This document shows positions 32,532 to 46,200 of a DNA stretch of 64,000 nt, piece by piece. Position 1 is the stretch's first letter, and the number at the start of each line of letters is the position of its first letter. The notes beneath the pieces were generated by a model. It was not told the origin of the DNA and made no database searches. It saw nothing but the letters and a program-made list of their open reading frames with translations. The position numbers and the translations under genes are program-made. Source of the DNA: Hyparrhenia diplandra (Eukaryota > Streptophyta > Magnoliopsida > Poales > Poaceae); assembly GCA_015847255.1 (NCBI GenBank), contig JADLZK010008245.1:186001-250000 (forward strand). The letters are read 5' to 3'.

Positions 32532-33533
32532 CGAACTAGCACGGCAGCTGGAGCTGCTACCTGGCGGCCTGCGGATCAAAAGCTGGATTCACAATGCCCA
32601 ATAGCTATAGCATTCATTGCATCTCAGATACTGAAATGCAGAACAAGATGTGAACTCCACAGAAATTTTGATTCAGCAATTGTAAAACATTTTAAGTTCT
32701 GAATATAACCTGCCGCTCTGCTCTTGGTTCAGTGAACAAGAAGACAGAAAGACAGCACTAAGAAATTTGAAGTGCAAAATGTTTGTTACACTGGAACTTA
32801 GGAGATAATCTTTGTTTCTTGAAAGGATTGGCTGTGTCTCCTTTAAATTTTTTCCGAAAAACATTCAGGAAAACAGCACTTTTAATTATTAGGGAGGACA
32901 ATCAAAGCTGGGAGCAACAAAATGACAGAAGCATAAGACACACGAAAAAAACAGCCTAAAATAAAGATTGTAGTTGCGTATTTAACAAAGCCAAAATAGA
33001 ATGATTGTAGTTGCGTATTTAAAATAAAAAAAGAGACCTAGATATCATCATTATTCGAAAGTAGTTTCCCTTTTGAAACATAGAGGATAGTTCACAGGCC
33101 ATGCCATCCCATGCAGTCCCATGTTTTACCTAAAATATCTGATAATCTCAAATCAGAGGTGGGACAGCCTGTTCTCAATTGTTGAGCACCAATGGAGAAG
33201 GTTCTAGCTGAGCCATGCCTGTATAAATCACTACGATTAAATGTCATGAAGAGAACTTAAAAGCTACTGTATCTGTTATGAGTCGAAATCCTTCAGTGAT
33301 GGGCTTATGTCTATGGACTCACAGTCATACAGGACAAAAAACAACAAAGCACAGAGAGGCACAGAAATCAGAATCTCTACTCGTTTCGTGTTTAAAATTT
33401 AAACAGTTAATGACCATTAAAACGACATCATAAAATATCTAGAATAATCCATCGTTTACACTGTGGATACAGAGGAGAAAGATACAGGTTGTATTAATTT
33501 CCATTGGAGATACTGACAGATACTGAGTATGGA
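32532..33533. other. Intergenic, no gene seen
   Basis: AT-rich, no coding frame. A direct repeat of ATGATTGTAGTTGCGTATTT-type sequence occurs at ~32967-33020. Confidence 0.4.
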
Positions 33534-33579
33534 TTAATGGACAGGTTTAGGGTTTAGGGTTTAAGGTTAATGGACAGGT
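33534..33579 (+). repeat. Two target-site copies flanking a telomere-like stretch
   Basis: TTAATGGACAGGT at 33534-33546 and 33567-33579 enclose TTAGGGTTTAGGGTTTAAGG, about three plant telomere units (TTTAGGG). A third copy of the 13-mer closes the LINE at 36025-36037. Confidence 0.85.
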
Positions 33580-36024
33580 GAACTTACGGTGAGGAAAGAT
33601 GGACGAGGACCCTCCCGACCGCTCGCCCCTCCCCATGGCGACGGCGCCGCCTCCTGCCCCCCGCCATCGATCTCCCTCCCAAAGACCCTTCCCTCCCCTT
33701 CCCCTCCCGGATCCGCACTCCCCAGGCTTGATCTACCCATCCATGGTGTTCTCGGAGGAGTTCCGGCGTCCCGCGGCGAGCACGCCTCCCCTCGAGCCCC
33801 ACTCAACCCAGCCCGCCGGAAGTCGGCCCAGACGCCGGCGGCCACCTCCAGCCCTCCCCGGGAAGGTGCCGCTCCTATCTCTGTGGGCGGCTATCTCTCC
33901 GCTCCACCGTCCCTCGAGCCGCCGCCACCGCCAAACATGATGAGCCGGGTGCTGTCCCGACCTACCTACTGGCGCTGTGGCTCCGGCGGCCGGCTCTTCT
34001 CGCGCCACACCCGCCGCGAAGATGTCGGGCGGATGGGACGGTGCCACCACCCTCTCCGCTGGGATCGCCGACCACCCTAAGTCCCTAGGCGAGGAGCGAG
34101 GGGACGAGGTCGTCACCGAGGATGTCGACGATGAAGAGGAGGACGTTGATGGCGAGGCAGTGACTCCGTCCTCGCGCCCGGCTCTACCTCACCTTTCGCC
34201 GCCGGTCGGGCGCTGAGCTTCGCTCTCCCCATGCGCCCCCTTCCACCCGGTGCCAAAACTCGATGGGCGCTCAAAAGCAACACGCTGGGCGGACGCCGAC
34301 CCCAGCGTGGGATCAAGCCCGACGGCGAAATCAGCCCCTCGCCGCGTTCCCGCCGTATCTTGACGTGGCTCGCAGGGCTCTCCGGCCACGCCGCTACCGG
34401 GCGGTGGAGGCTGCACGCGACGCCGGCGCGCCACCGTGGAGGATGCTCGGCCAGGTGCGCAGGTCGGAAGCGGCGTCGCCGCGGCGTCGCCACCGCCGGG
34501 CGCCGGGCGACGAAGAACCAGTGGAAGGCCGCGACTCTCCGCCACCATTTGCCGGCGTTTGTTCGCGACACCGTCGCCTTTGGTCCGCGGCAATCGGGCA
34601 GGGGCACTGCGGCATCAACGCCTTGGGCGCAAGGGCGATGGTCGACGGTGCCGCAAGAAGAACGGAGGGGCCTATCGCCGATGCCGACGGGTTCCGAGCC
34701 GTCAGGGCCATCGCCACCGATCTTTGCCCCGGCGAAAAGCAACACAAAGACGCAACCGGGCCCGCCGCCGGAGCTGGTGGGGCGTTGTTTCAATCGCTTC
34801 ACACGAGGCCACCTTGCCGCCCGGTGCCGCTCGCTTCCACGCTGCCTCCGTTGTCGAGGCTCCGCCATCGGGCGAGGGCGCAGCGTGTCTCCCCGCCGAA
34901 TTCAAGAAGGCACCCACGCCGCCGAGCATGCCTTCGGCGCGGCATCCCGCACCGGCTCAAATTTCTTCGAGGTGCGGCATCCGGTAGCGGGATGGCCAAC
35001 TCAAGGCGACGCGTCATGTTGCAGGGGGCCCAAATCCGTCGTTGGTCGGGCACGACGCCGTTGGACAACCTCCCGGGTCGAGCGGTCGGAAACTCGGGTG
35101 TTGTACCCTGAGCCCGACCTGGTCGGGCTATGCCGCCCGGCGTTGCAGCCGAGAGTCTTCGATCCCATGTTGGATGAGGTGGTGGCGGCTTCGCGCCCTA
35201 TGGTGGTCGCCGCTGGGCCGTGGATGCCCCTCCACTAGCTACAGCCCGGCGGACGACCGGTGGGCAGACTTGGTTGAGGCCGAAGTTCGCCAATCCACTA
35301 GTCATCGCCGTGTTGGGCGCCGCCGGGGAACGCCACGCCACAGCCCCGCCGCCATCTGGTTGAGGAGCACCGAGCTTGCGCCGAGACTCAGTGCGGGTAT
35401 CGACTTCCCGGTACCTGATGCTGCTGGCCCTGCAGATCGTGGCGACGATGATGGCACGGCTTCTTCGAGCCAGATGTCGGTTGACGAGTTCGTGGCCTCC
35501 TTCAAGAGGCCGCTTGAGCCATCAATACTTTCCACACCGGTCCTGAGGAAGACGCGCCCGCGCCAGCCTGATTCTGCGCTAATGCCGAAGCGTAGCGCAC
35601 GGCTTGCCGCAAAGAGCGGGTACAGACACCCAAACCCGGAGGCTCAGGCTAGGAGGGTCTTGCTGAAGAAAATCGGGATCGATGTCGAGGCCGAACATGA
35701 AGACGCGGTCTCCTTTGATGAGTTGCAGGTTGCCTTCACAGGGCCTCTTGTCGAGGAGAAGGGGGAGGCCATGGAGGCCTTCCTTCTGGGGGCAAGAAAC
35801 GGCGCATCGTTTGATTGTGTCCTTGTTGGTCCTCCGGTCCGGGTCGCTTAACATGTTCATCATGTAATCGCTTTAGTTGACTTCGGTAGTTAGGCTGTTT
35901 GTTTTGCTTTTTGCTTTTATTTTGTCTTTGATGTCCACTCGGCATCTAGGACTATGTTTGTATTTGGATTTGGTTTTCCTCCTCTTAATGAAATATGGGT
36001 GAATGGCCCGATCGAGAAAAAAAA
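33580..36024 (+). mobile_element. ORF1-only LINE (non-autonomous)
   Basis: The 2.4 kb insertion is bounded by the 13-base duplication TTAATGGACAGGT (33567-33579 and 36025-36037). It ends ATCGAG plus an A run, as L1 elements do. A Pro/Arg-rich, GC-rich N-terminal coding part begins MDEDPPDRSPLPMATAPPP (33599). It is followed by zinc-knuckle sequence RCFNRFTRGHLAARC and RSLPRCLRCRG (~34784-34865), then a C-terminal region RSARLAAKSGYR, AQARRVLLKKIGI and SFDELQVAFTGPL typical of grass LINE ORF1 proteins. The stop at 35849 is followed directly by the 3' UTR and tail. No endonuclease or RT (ORF2) is present, so any movement needed another LINE's enzymes. Several frameshifts lie in the middle. Confidence 0.7.
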
Positions 36025-36039
36025 TTAATGGACAGGTAC

Positions 36040-38760
36040 TTCCTTCAAGTGCACCCAGAAGGAACCAAAACTTGTCTCCCAAGGATTAGTATAGTAGACT
36101 TGATTATCGATGAGGCTTTGGTTAAACTGTCATGATGGTGATACCATGTGATTAAGCTCAAAAAATGGATATTCCTGTATCAAATGTTTTTGCAGGCTTC
36201 TTGTAAGTATAAAACAAATGGGACAAGGCAAAGCAGCTCACGCGCCCTTTCTTGTTTCACAACTTTCAATATGATAAACAGGTAAAGGCAAAACAGGAAC
36301 CAAAATTTAAAGCTGCCCAATCACAATTAATTAAAGTAAACAACCGGAGACTCAGACCTAGAGGACCTTTTCTATTCTTAGGCTGCGAAATAATCTGCCA
36401 CCTAATCTAACCATGCACATGGCCTCTAAAGCAACCTTTCTGGTAATAACCGATGGGAACAATAGCAATACTACGGGTGCTCCCCTCCTGTTTGGCTAAA
36501 AAAACAATAGCAGAGTTCATTTTTGGAGCAAAACAGGGGAAGTTGCTCTGCCTGTCTTTAGTTGGTGAAATATATTGGGTTGGGCTACTGTAGCACTTTT
36601 CGTTTTTATTTGATAATTATTATCCAATCATGGACTAACTAGGCTTAAAAAGATTCGTCTCTCACTTTTCAGCCAAACCGTGCAATCAGTTTTTTTTATT
36701 TATCTAAATTTAATGCTCGAAAAACATGTTAAGAGATTCGATGACGGGGAACTCAGAAGACTTTTTGGGTTGCTGTAGCAACAACTAAACATGAGAAGAA
36801 TGCAGTATTTATAGGATTTCATAGGTAGCACTAAATGCTAAAAAAAATAAACCATACTAAAATCAACAACAACTAATTGACAGGGCTATTGAGAGTTGCA
36901 TGTTGTGTCAACATTGGAGTTTCGGTGCTAAAGGTCTACTAACTGTACCATGCTTGTGGTATATAGTCCCTGCTTCAATAATGTAGTGGCTGGGAAAATT
37001 TGACAGGGAATTTATTGCACCATAACAGCGGCTTTGCTAAAGTAAGTACATAGAGCGAGTTACTATTTTTGCAACAAATCAAGTATATACACCACCGGGG
37101 GCTTGACTCACTTTTGTTAACAAACTAGTACAAATAACAGTGGAAATGTTGAGGATTGAATATTAAATGTTGTGGAGCACTTTTATTTCTGTATAGTCTT
37201 GCCATAAAAACACCACAAGAAAACTTAGTTGAATGCTATGAATGTAAGAGGGGAAAAGTGATCATGATTGATTTACTGACTCGTGAGAAACTATGATTCT
37301 TCAATAGAGAATTAATCACTCTAAAAATGTCAAGAATACATCACCAAGCCTAGTGTTGAATAATCTTACCGTAAAACAGCATATGATGCTTGCTTCCTCA
37401 AGAAAACCTACTTGAATTATTATGAATAAAGAAAAGATTGCTACCATGATTGAACTATCACTCTCGTGCGAACCAAATTTCAGTTGGTACTTCAGACGAG
37501 AATAGATCTCTTAAAGGCATATGTTGCACAAAACCATCAGAAGTTTGCTGAAAAAAGCTATGGTTAAGTTTTGTACAGGTTGCACATAAAGGGGTGACAG
37601 AAAACAGATGTTTCGATACTTAGATTTTGGCAGTAAGTGCTTAACTACTTGTAACCTTTGCATGTTCTTATGTTACGACTTAGATGATGACACATCAAAT
37701 GAGGTGCGGTTAAAGAACGACTTCAATGTAGCAAGAGTCCTTACATTCAGACTGACAATCATACTAATATATGACAATAAAATGCTGAGGACCATGCTGC
37801 AAGTTTTTTATTGCTGTGGCAGCTGACCAAAGTTCACCTTTTTTTTATCCCAATCGTGACTTTAAAAAGTTCATAGCTGATGAACACTTTATTATAATTA
37901 TTATAACTGAAGTAGATCGGAGAAGGGAAAGAACCTACGACTTTCGCATGAAAAAAAAAAGGTAAATTCACTGCCTATGAGAAAGAACTTCCACAGGGAA
38001 GTTCGATTTTGTTTTGAACCCTAACAATCAAATGCTATTTTGAAGTTTGAAACGCCTGGGAAAAAACTTTTGTGCACTAACTGAAGAACAAATTTTATAG
38101 CAATTCTTGGAACTAGGAACTATCACTCTATCAGCAGGTTGGGTAAGAATTTTTCAGATATACAGAATCGCAGATCAAGACTGAAGCAAGATCTCTTAGG
38201 TCAGGAGCAAAATGAACACTAAACTATGTGATGTTGAAGGTCTGATGCATGATGGTGGCCACTGAAGTTGCTACGGTAATTCGCAATGCAAGCAAACATG
38301 TGAGAAAATATAAACCAACTGAAGGCATGGTCCTCATCTCATCTCTGGGTCAGTAGAAAAAGGGGAGAGAACATATGCTGTAATCACGAATTCAGTACTG
38401 GTCGGTTCCCAGTTTATGATGATTCTGGAAGCCATAACTACAGGCTAACCACATCGTCTCAACAGGAAGGCAGAAGAACATGGTTTGCATCACGAAGTCG
38501 GAAATATGAACCTACGGCTGCAAGATTTCAGAAGGAAATGCTTGATTTGCATTTGTCGGACAAAAATTAGGTTAAGGGCTTAATTATTTCTGGGTGTCTG
38601 CATCAAACAACCACCCTAAATTATCAGAGATCCGCACACCGAAGCACGCACGGAATTAGCAATGGAAAACGAAAAAAATATGGCTCCGTGACTCCGTGTT
38701 GATATCAACATGGCATGTTGTTTAGGAGTGTGGAAAGAGACCTAGATGATGGGGGTACCT
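36040..38760. other. Intergenic, no gene seen apart from one MITE
   Basis: AT-rich sequence without a coherent frame. A MITE relative sits at ~36495-36800. Confidence 0.4.
36495..36800. mobile_element. MITE relative of the elements at 50971 and 51427
   Basis: Shares the internal landmarks GGGCTACTGTAGCACTTTT, CCAATCATGGACTAACTAGG and AGATTCGTCTCTCACTTTTC with those elements. The ends are degenerate and the borders approximate. Confidence 0.5.
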
Positions 38761-40232
38761 GGGGGGTGTCATCGGGAGTTCAGGAAATAAGCGAGTAGTG
38801 GCCGCCAGCACGGAGAGTGGGTTGGTCGGCGGCGTGGCCGCCGGCGACGGCCGCCTCGGTCGGTGCCATCAGCCGTCGTCCGCAAGCGAGGCAGCTGTCT
38901 AGTGGCCTAGTGGGCCTCGGCCCTACTGATTTAGCCCACGGCAATGGTAATGGGCCAAAGCATGGTGCCTCGTCGGCAAGGTCACATCAGCCCGTGGGCC
39001 GTGGCGCCCCGAGGCTTGATAACAGCTCGTTGAGGGGCTTTGCAGCTTCTGAATTAATGAACCAATCAGCAGCAGTTTGCAGTGTAGTGTGTCGCATGTT
39101 TGGTGCCTATGCACCATGCCAATTGACAGAGCGTGCATGGGCCGGTCTCCTGTGGCTCACCGGCTCACATGTGGTGGTTACCGACCGCCGGCCGGCCACC
39201 ATGACACCACCACCTCCCTCAGTCAGTTTCACCACAGTCCACCGAGAGGAGCGCTGACCTACATATTGGCTGAATCTTCTGTTCGTCCTCTGTTTCCAGT
39301 TCTCATAGGTGCACGTCTTCAAGCCCTTGTGCTTGGCAGAGGCAAGCCAGCAGAGGTAGCTTTCTCATAGGTGCACCTTGCTAGAAAAACTACAAATCAG
39401 AATACGAGGCAAAAATCACCATGGCGACTTGGTGAGGTAGTTAACCATCTATCATAAAAAGAAGCGCTGAAGGCAAATAGTACTCGCTGAATGCAAGTCC
39501 GAAACAGCATTTTGTGATAGCAAAAACGTCGGAAAGGGGCCAAGAAGAGGCAAATGAAACAAGATACTTTCACTAAAGTCATAAATATAGGTACCAAGTA
39601 CGGCCAAACTGATAGTTGTACTACATGTTATCTACTGATAAAAACTCCTCTTCACAGCACGGTAAACAAAGCAAAATGAAATACTAGGACTATCCTCCTC
39701 ACTCGATACAGTCATCATTCATTACAAATATATATAAGCAACGGGTAAACTGCTGTTGAGCTTGGTTTTATTGAGCGCATCCTCCGACACCCTTGGAACC
39801 GATCTGCCAAAGGTTAGTTGCACCACCCTTTGAAGCCCATCTGCAGAACAAGATGAGGTTATGAACTGAACAAAAACTCCTTCCTGCAGATCTGTATTGA
39901 CAATATGTTTCCTTTGGTATTCATCAAACATAATGGAGGCTTTGTTCAGCAGAAGAGAAATATTTTTTGAATGTAAGCAGAAGAGAAATAAATCTGTCGA
40001 CCAAAAAGTACAGTATGTTCTTTATTCACACGATTGTGTTGATCATGTTTCGGTCTAAATCATAGCAGCTTATTGGCCAAAATTCTAAACTGCACCAATC
40101 CGTTATAAATGGTCTTTACATATCATGGCAAAGAATTCAAAATGTGAAACAGTTCCTATTTGTTTCATTAACTTAGAAGCATACCTTGGTTAGACTCATG
40201 CCATGAAAAATCTACCAGTTCCAACTTCTTAA
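38761..40232. other. Unassigned; GC-rich 38.8-39.3 kb
   Basis: 38810-39260 is GC-rich and exon- or leader-like but was not identified. 39700-40232 is probably the 3' flank of the chimeric gene that ends at 40233. Confidence 0.3.
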
Positions 40233-43200
40233 TCATCTTTCTAGTTGATCAGAACTTGAAGCTCCATTACAGGGCGGTGTGGACAAGTTGCTAGCAGACC
40301 CATTCTCTACTGCTGGAGGATTTCCCCATTTTCTCTCCGATTCCAAAGGTTCCAACACAAAAACACCACCATCAATCAGCCCTAGAGCAAATTGGCTTGC
40401 TTCTGTAGGGTGTGCCGCAACAACAACAGGATGAACACTCGGACTGCAAGAGAAAGATATTAAAGCGACCATCAGCAATTTGTTAAAAGTTGAACAGAGA
40501 TCATTCCTAAAAACAATTTTTGTGTTTTATAGAATACCTGATATTTGGAGGAAGATATGAAGCAGGAAGAATCCGACATTGAAGTCTCAAACTTGACGCA
40601 TTAAATATGCCAACAGTAGCATCCATAAAGCTTGCATATATTAGCTGACTATCACACGAGAATGTGGCATCTGTGATAGAAGGTGAATTCTCTCGAACAG
40701 GCCACTGCAAGTAAAGTTACGGTGGGAAATGAGAATCTTCATACTGAACTCCATTGCAAGTGTAATCTGCAGACAAGTTAGGGCAGACAGTTTACCTGCT
40801 TCACTGGTTCTAGCTTTGTAGTTTCATAGATGGCAATCTGGGTTTCATGCACAACAAGAAAATGCATTTTATCTTGGTGGAACTGAACACGAGTGTCCAA
40901 GATATTGGATTGGCGACCTGATGGTATTTGCAAAAATCTGTTCTTTTGCCTCTCCCATCCATCCGTGTTCCAAACACATAACTAAAAGAGGAAACAATTT
41001 AACATTTAATATAAGAAGTATGCCAGATATGATCTGAATCGACAGTTCAGTAGTAACTAACCTGGGCATCAGCTCCTGAAGAGACTAACACATTTAGCAG
41101 ATTTGAAAAGGCAAGACCTGTGATTCTCTTAGAGTGACCTCTGAGCGTGCTTTTTGACCTGTACAAAAGAACAAATAAAGCTACTTTAACTGGGTCCTGT
41201 TCAATGGAAAGAAAAACAAAGCCACTGTGAATACCTCATCAATTCGGACATTATAGATTTTTGATGGTTGAGTCATCCATTCCAATTGCAATTATGTTGT
41301 TATCTTGGGGATAAAATTCAAGAAAAGTTGCTGCTGGCGGTGGAGGCATAAATTTTGTCATCGTCTGCAGTAAATATAAAGATCAAAGATTGTTTCAATA
41401 AGAAAAAAGCTAATTGTATCGATGTGTAAAGATTTACCAACCTTGAAAGTCATCATGTTGAACAGAGAGATTTTTTCCTCCAGAAGCAGACATGACATAT
41501 GAATCATTCTTTGACAAAGCAAAGCAGTGAACAGCTTCTTCAGGATTATTGTCAGTCGTGTCATTAATCATGAAGATGTCATTTTGTGGTTGCCATGGGG
41601 TGGGAGAAACACTCGTGGTCGCCTATAAGATTAATGGGTAGCAAAATTGAACAATTTAGTAACAATCTACCACACAAATTTTTCACGTATGATATGCAGA
41701 GAAGATGAGCGATCTGAACACTATTTATGCACATCTGTATGTACATAAAACGGATCCCACCTTTCCAGAATTCCGATCTCTGCGTGGCCATTTCCAGAGT
41801 AGATGAACAGCGCTTGAAGTTAAGGCCATGATAGCAAGACCAGAATTTGTGTAAATCAATCTCGAGATCTGCAATTAGAGAAAAATCTCAAACAACCATA
41901 TGATAAAATCAGCATAGTCAATGCTAAGGATAATGGAGAAATCAAGAATGTAGTCATATGAGATGCCATCCATTTTGGACAAGTATCACATATATTGAAC
42001 TGAAAAAATAAGGTAATGTTCCAAGACCAAATGAATGAAAGAGATGACACACCAAAAGATGTATTCATGCATACATGAAAACCAAGCCAAAATACCCCAA
42101 CTTCATGAAATAAGTTGTAAACAGACATTATATAGATTAAATGGAAAAGTGGAGGGGTTAAAGTATTATTACCTTGCTTGTTCTCATGTTATCCACCAGT
42201 TTGATTGATCTGCACTGAGTGAGTTGACTCAAATATCTCCATAAGCTTACCGCAGGCACTCTTATACAGATGAAGTGATTTGCATAGTAAGTCACCATAT
42301 ATGTGTCATTATATACCCATATCCAATTTTCACATCTTACATAAGTTGTTTTCAAAGGCAAGACTATACTTTAGCACATCTACACTCGCAATTTAAATGT
42401 TACCATGTTCAGTTCTTCAATCTACAGTCGCTTTTGTGTTAAATGTTACCATTTTCACATCTACAGTCGCTTTTGTGTTCTTTGTTTTTTTCCTTCTGCC
42501 CCTCAGTCCGGGGGCTGCCAAAACTCTTGTAAATATACTCTCCTAACTTCCTGCCATATATTTTTCAAAAAGTTCTTCAATCTAAAAAAGAAAGCAGACA
42601 GCACAGCAGTTTAGCAGTTTGGCCTACATATGAGGAAAAAACTGAACAAGGAAAATGAAGTGGCTAAAAATCAAACATATGACATATGCAACATTTCTGG
42701 TTACAGGTTGAGTCTTGCAATACTGTTCACTAGATTGACCACAAAGGACTACCTGAGACGATGTTACTAGTGATCCCTTCTCAGCACTTATATTTGCCAC
42801 ATCCCTTTGGTGCTCCTCGTGTAGCATCTCGTCGAAAAGAATTGTTAAATTCACCTCGTCAACCACTTTATCTCCATCACCAATTTTTTCCTGAGAATTA
42901 GCCCCCTCGTCATTGAACATATCGTCAGTTATATCCACAGCTGTAAGGCTTTCATCAATTTTGGTGCTCTGCACGATGAACTCTTCCTCGCAGAGATTAT
43001 GTAGTAGCGGTGTCATCTCCTGTGCTGACAGTATTACAATTGTTGTACACTTTGATCGTGGTGCAACAATGCCTTTGTCTGGCAGTAAAGAGAACGGGAG
43101 TAGACTTGTCGTTGCAATCTTGAAGACCATGGAACAATCTGTATTGTTTGTCAGCTCAATTGAGCATGATATCTGCTTCTTATTAAGGGGAAAGAGTAAA

Positions 43201-46200
43201 ATGCAATTCAAGTGGCTCAATACCAAGCATGTCATCCGAGCTGGAGATTATCTGCAAGCGAAGACACATATATGCATTACTGTGACTTGTAGAAAGTAAA
43301 CTTATTTGATCAGTGACATGCAGATTATCTGCTTCTGTTGAGGCATATATATGAGCTTACCTTCTCCAACGAAGATTCTTTAATTTTACCATCCCAGCTA
43401 TCTATATTGTTTAGCTCACGGACTATGTCCATTATATATGGTCTCTTTACCGGATTTATTTCCTGGCATCTTACCGCCAACTCGAGGCACTTTTTTACTT
43501 GTAGGTACAGCAGTGGTGTATGCTTTGATGATTTATTCCACCTGTGCCTCCATCTTCGAAGCACCTACATTTCAACCAAGGTAATCTTGATTGCCTGGCA
43601 CTGAAATATTTAGTGCAGACTCTGCATATGCTTGACTAGCATGAACTTCGACAAGGAAACGACATTCTCGTTTGGGATGTTCCAGATTCTCCCAACTCTT
43701 GCGACAATATAAATCGATTTCCCTTCAAATTTCAGTAGTATTAATGACATTTTTTTGAAGCATCCAATCCGATAAGTGGTTTGGGACACATTCTTAAATT
43801 TTCAGAAACATACAATAGAGCTCGTAAAATCATCTAACACCATAAAAAATCATACACTTGGTGGATGTTGAAGAAGAATGAATTAGCATTTAGTTTTATT
43901 TTTTCTCAAACTTTTCATTGTTCAGGGCAGGCAAGTGCAATTTAATAAATTGTTTTTCACAGTATAATTATTATCATTAATTTTATAATGCATTTACAAT
44001 TGGGGTTAGCACTAATGTTTATCTGAGTCACCAAATATGTGATTTTAAATACTTTCATTTGATTAATGAGAGCAAGAAAACTTTTAAAAATTTACTAACT
44101 CGGTCCTAAAAGAATAAAATTATATATTTATCAAAAGTCAAACTATATTAGTTTTGACCAAGCTGATAGAAAAATTCTATATACATTTATGACAACAAAT
44201 AATTTGTTATTTAAAGTATATTCCATGATGACTTTAGTGATTCTTGACTTGGTACAACAAATATTGATATTTTTATATTTTGATTGATCAAAGTTAAGAT
44301 GGTTTGACTTATATTTTCTTTTTTTTAAAAACGTAGGAAAACTGGATTATAGGAGAAGGGACTCCCATATGACTTTGAAAATAAGGAGGTGCCGAACCCG
44401 GTCAAATAGATGGTTTGACTTACTAGAATTGCATTTTATTGAGGCAGAGGTAGTATAGGAGTATGTTATTAATTTTATTCACTACTGTTGCTTTGATTCT
44501 CGCCATATATATGCTATCCTACATAAGTTGGATTCTGCGCATCTGCCTTTTCAAAAAACAAAAGGACTTTCTTTGCGCACATGTGCCCAAGATTCACATG
44601 AGTTGTACTATGCACATGATGGTAATAGTCTATGAATTTATAGTCAATATGTGTCTTTGTTTGTCTAAAACTTTTCTATGTGTATTTTTTTTTCAGAAGT
44701 CAAGAATAGTCGTAGGACAATTGTATCAACTCGATTTATCTGCGTTATTGCTAATAAAAGCTTCCTCAAGGGAAGAGAATACACACACGGCTCCAAGTAA
44801 AAAGAAGCTTATATTCATGCAATGTGGAACAAGTCACTCTTACTTTGGTTGTATTTGGTATCTTCCTACTTCCTGTCACCAACTCTGTCATAATGACACC
44901 TAAACTATAAATGTCTGACTTCCATGACCTTACTCCGGTATCAATGTACTCTGGAGCGGCATGTCCTCTGCATGAAGACACCATGAGAAGGCAGTGTCAT
45001 AATAAGTAGTAAAAGATATATTGAGTAATAAAATATCAGAAAAGGGAAAATATAGTTCTCTTCATTCATGTATAGCTTACCGTGAAAATATACGTTCTGC
45101 ACTCGTAATCTGTGTTTTTCCGTCAATTCTCGATACTCCAAAATCTGTAATCTTTGGTACCATTTGGTCACCTAAAAGTATATTGGCAGGTTTTAGGTCC
45201 ATGTGCATAATACCCTTCTCCTTATGAAGATGAAGCAAGCCATCACAAATTCCCTTAATTATTTGGTAGCGTGTGTGCCATTCAAATCCCCTTAATTCGT
45301 CTGCAGGAGAAAAAGAAAGAAAAATAAGCTTGATATGGAACCTAAAATATTCTCTATTTAGTTTCTGCTTGCTTAATTGCCCATATATTCCAAGGGATGA
45401 GACATTTTTATTGTTCATATAATCCGTCCCTTAGATTTATTGCCTCTATCCTGGAGACATTGTTCGGAAGCACTCTTATCAATTCACATGTGTGGGAGTG
45501 AATTGGATGTATATATATTGAACTAAGCTTCACAGCAACCTACTCCAACACACATGGATTGAGATGCATATCACATTTGGGTATATCTAAACAAGGCATA
45601 AGGGCAAAGGTGATAGAATCTATGAAAGATGGTGAAATATAAATAAAAATTAGACCATATTGAGATGCAGTTCTGATGTTTTGGTCTTATCATACCCGTA
45701 AGATGCTTGTCAAGGCTTCCGTTACTTATATACGGAAACAAAGTAACTTTTCCCGTTCCTCGCCATAACAATTTTTCCATCCATTAGAACTGCCTTTTCT
45801 TTTTATTTTCAGAACAGTAACCTAAAAAAATTGTACTATATTTTGATGCGAACCTTGATCATGCTATCAACCTCACGAAGAAACATCTTTTTCGTCAATT
45901 ATATGGTCTCTTTTAAGCTTCTTCACAGCAATAAGCTTCCCATTTGGAAGTTCACCCTGTTTGAATTGAGATTTCATAATGATCATGAGCATTAGATCAA
46001 GCTCATGGCTCTGTTGACAGGAACTCGAAGGAGCATTGGAAAAGGAAGAAGAAAAAGCTATTTTACCTTGTAAACCTCTCCACATCCACCCTCACCAATC
46101 CTTCGATCATCAGAGAAATTTCCCGTGAGTCGTCGTAAAAAAGTCGAAAGTCAAGACTGTCAGGCTCCTTTTGACCACAAAGTATACGCTCTAAAGCATC

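Noticed and set aside
32461..32600. Short conserved-looking frame at the right end of the AHL duplication
   Set aside because: The frame is open for ~45 codons in copy 1, but no family was recognised and copy 2 is cut there, so coding status cannot be supported.
34231..35238. 335-codon open frame as a host gene
   Set aside because: It is an Arg/Pro-rich shadow frame in the GC-rich ORF1-like LINE. The conserved zinc-knuckle and C-terminal segments are explained by the element.
40233..41868. Independent complete TOPLESS gene
   Set aside because: The LisH/CTLH N-terminus and first WD40 propeller are absent upstream, and the first WD40 exon is preceded directly by the MSP exon of the kinase gene.
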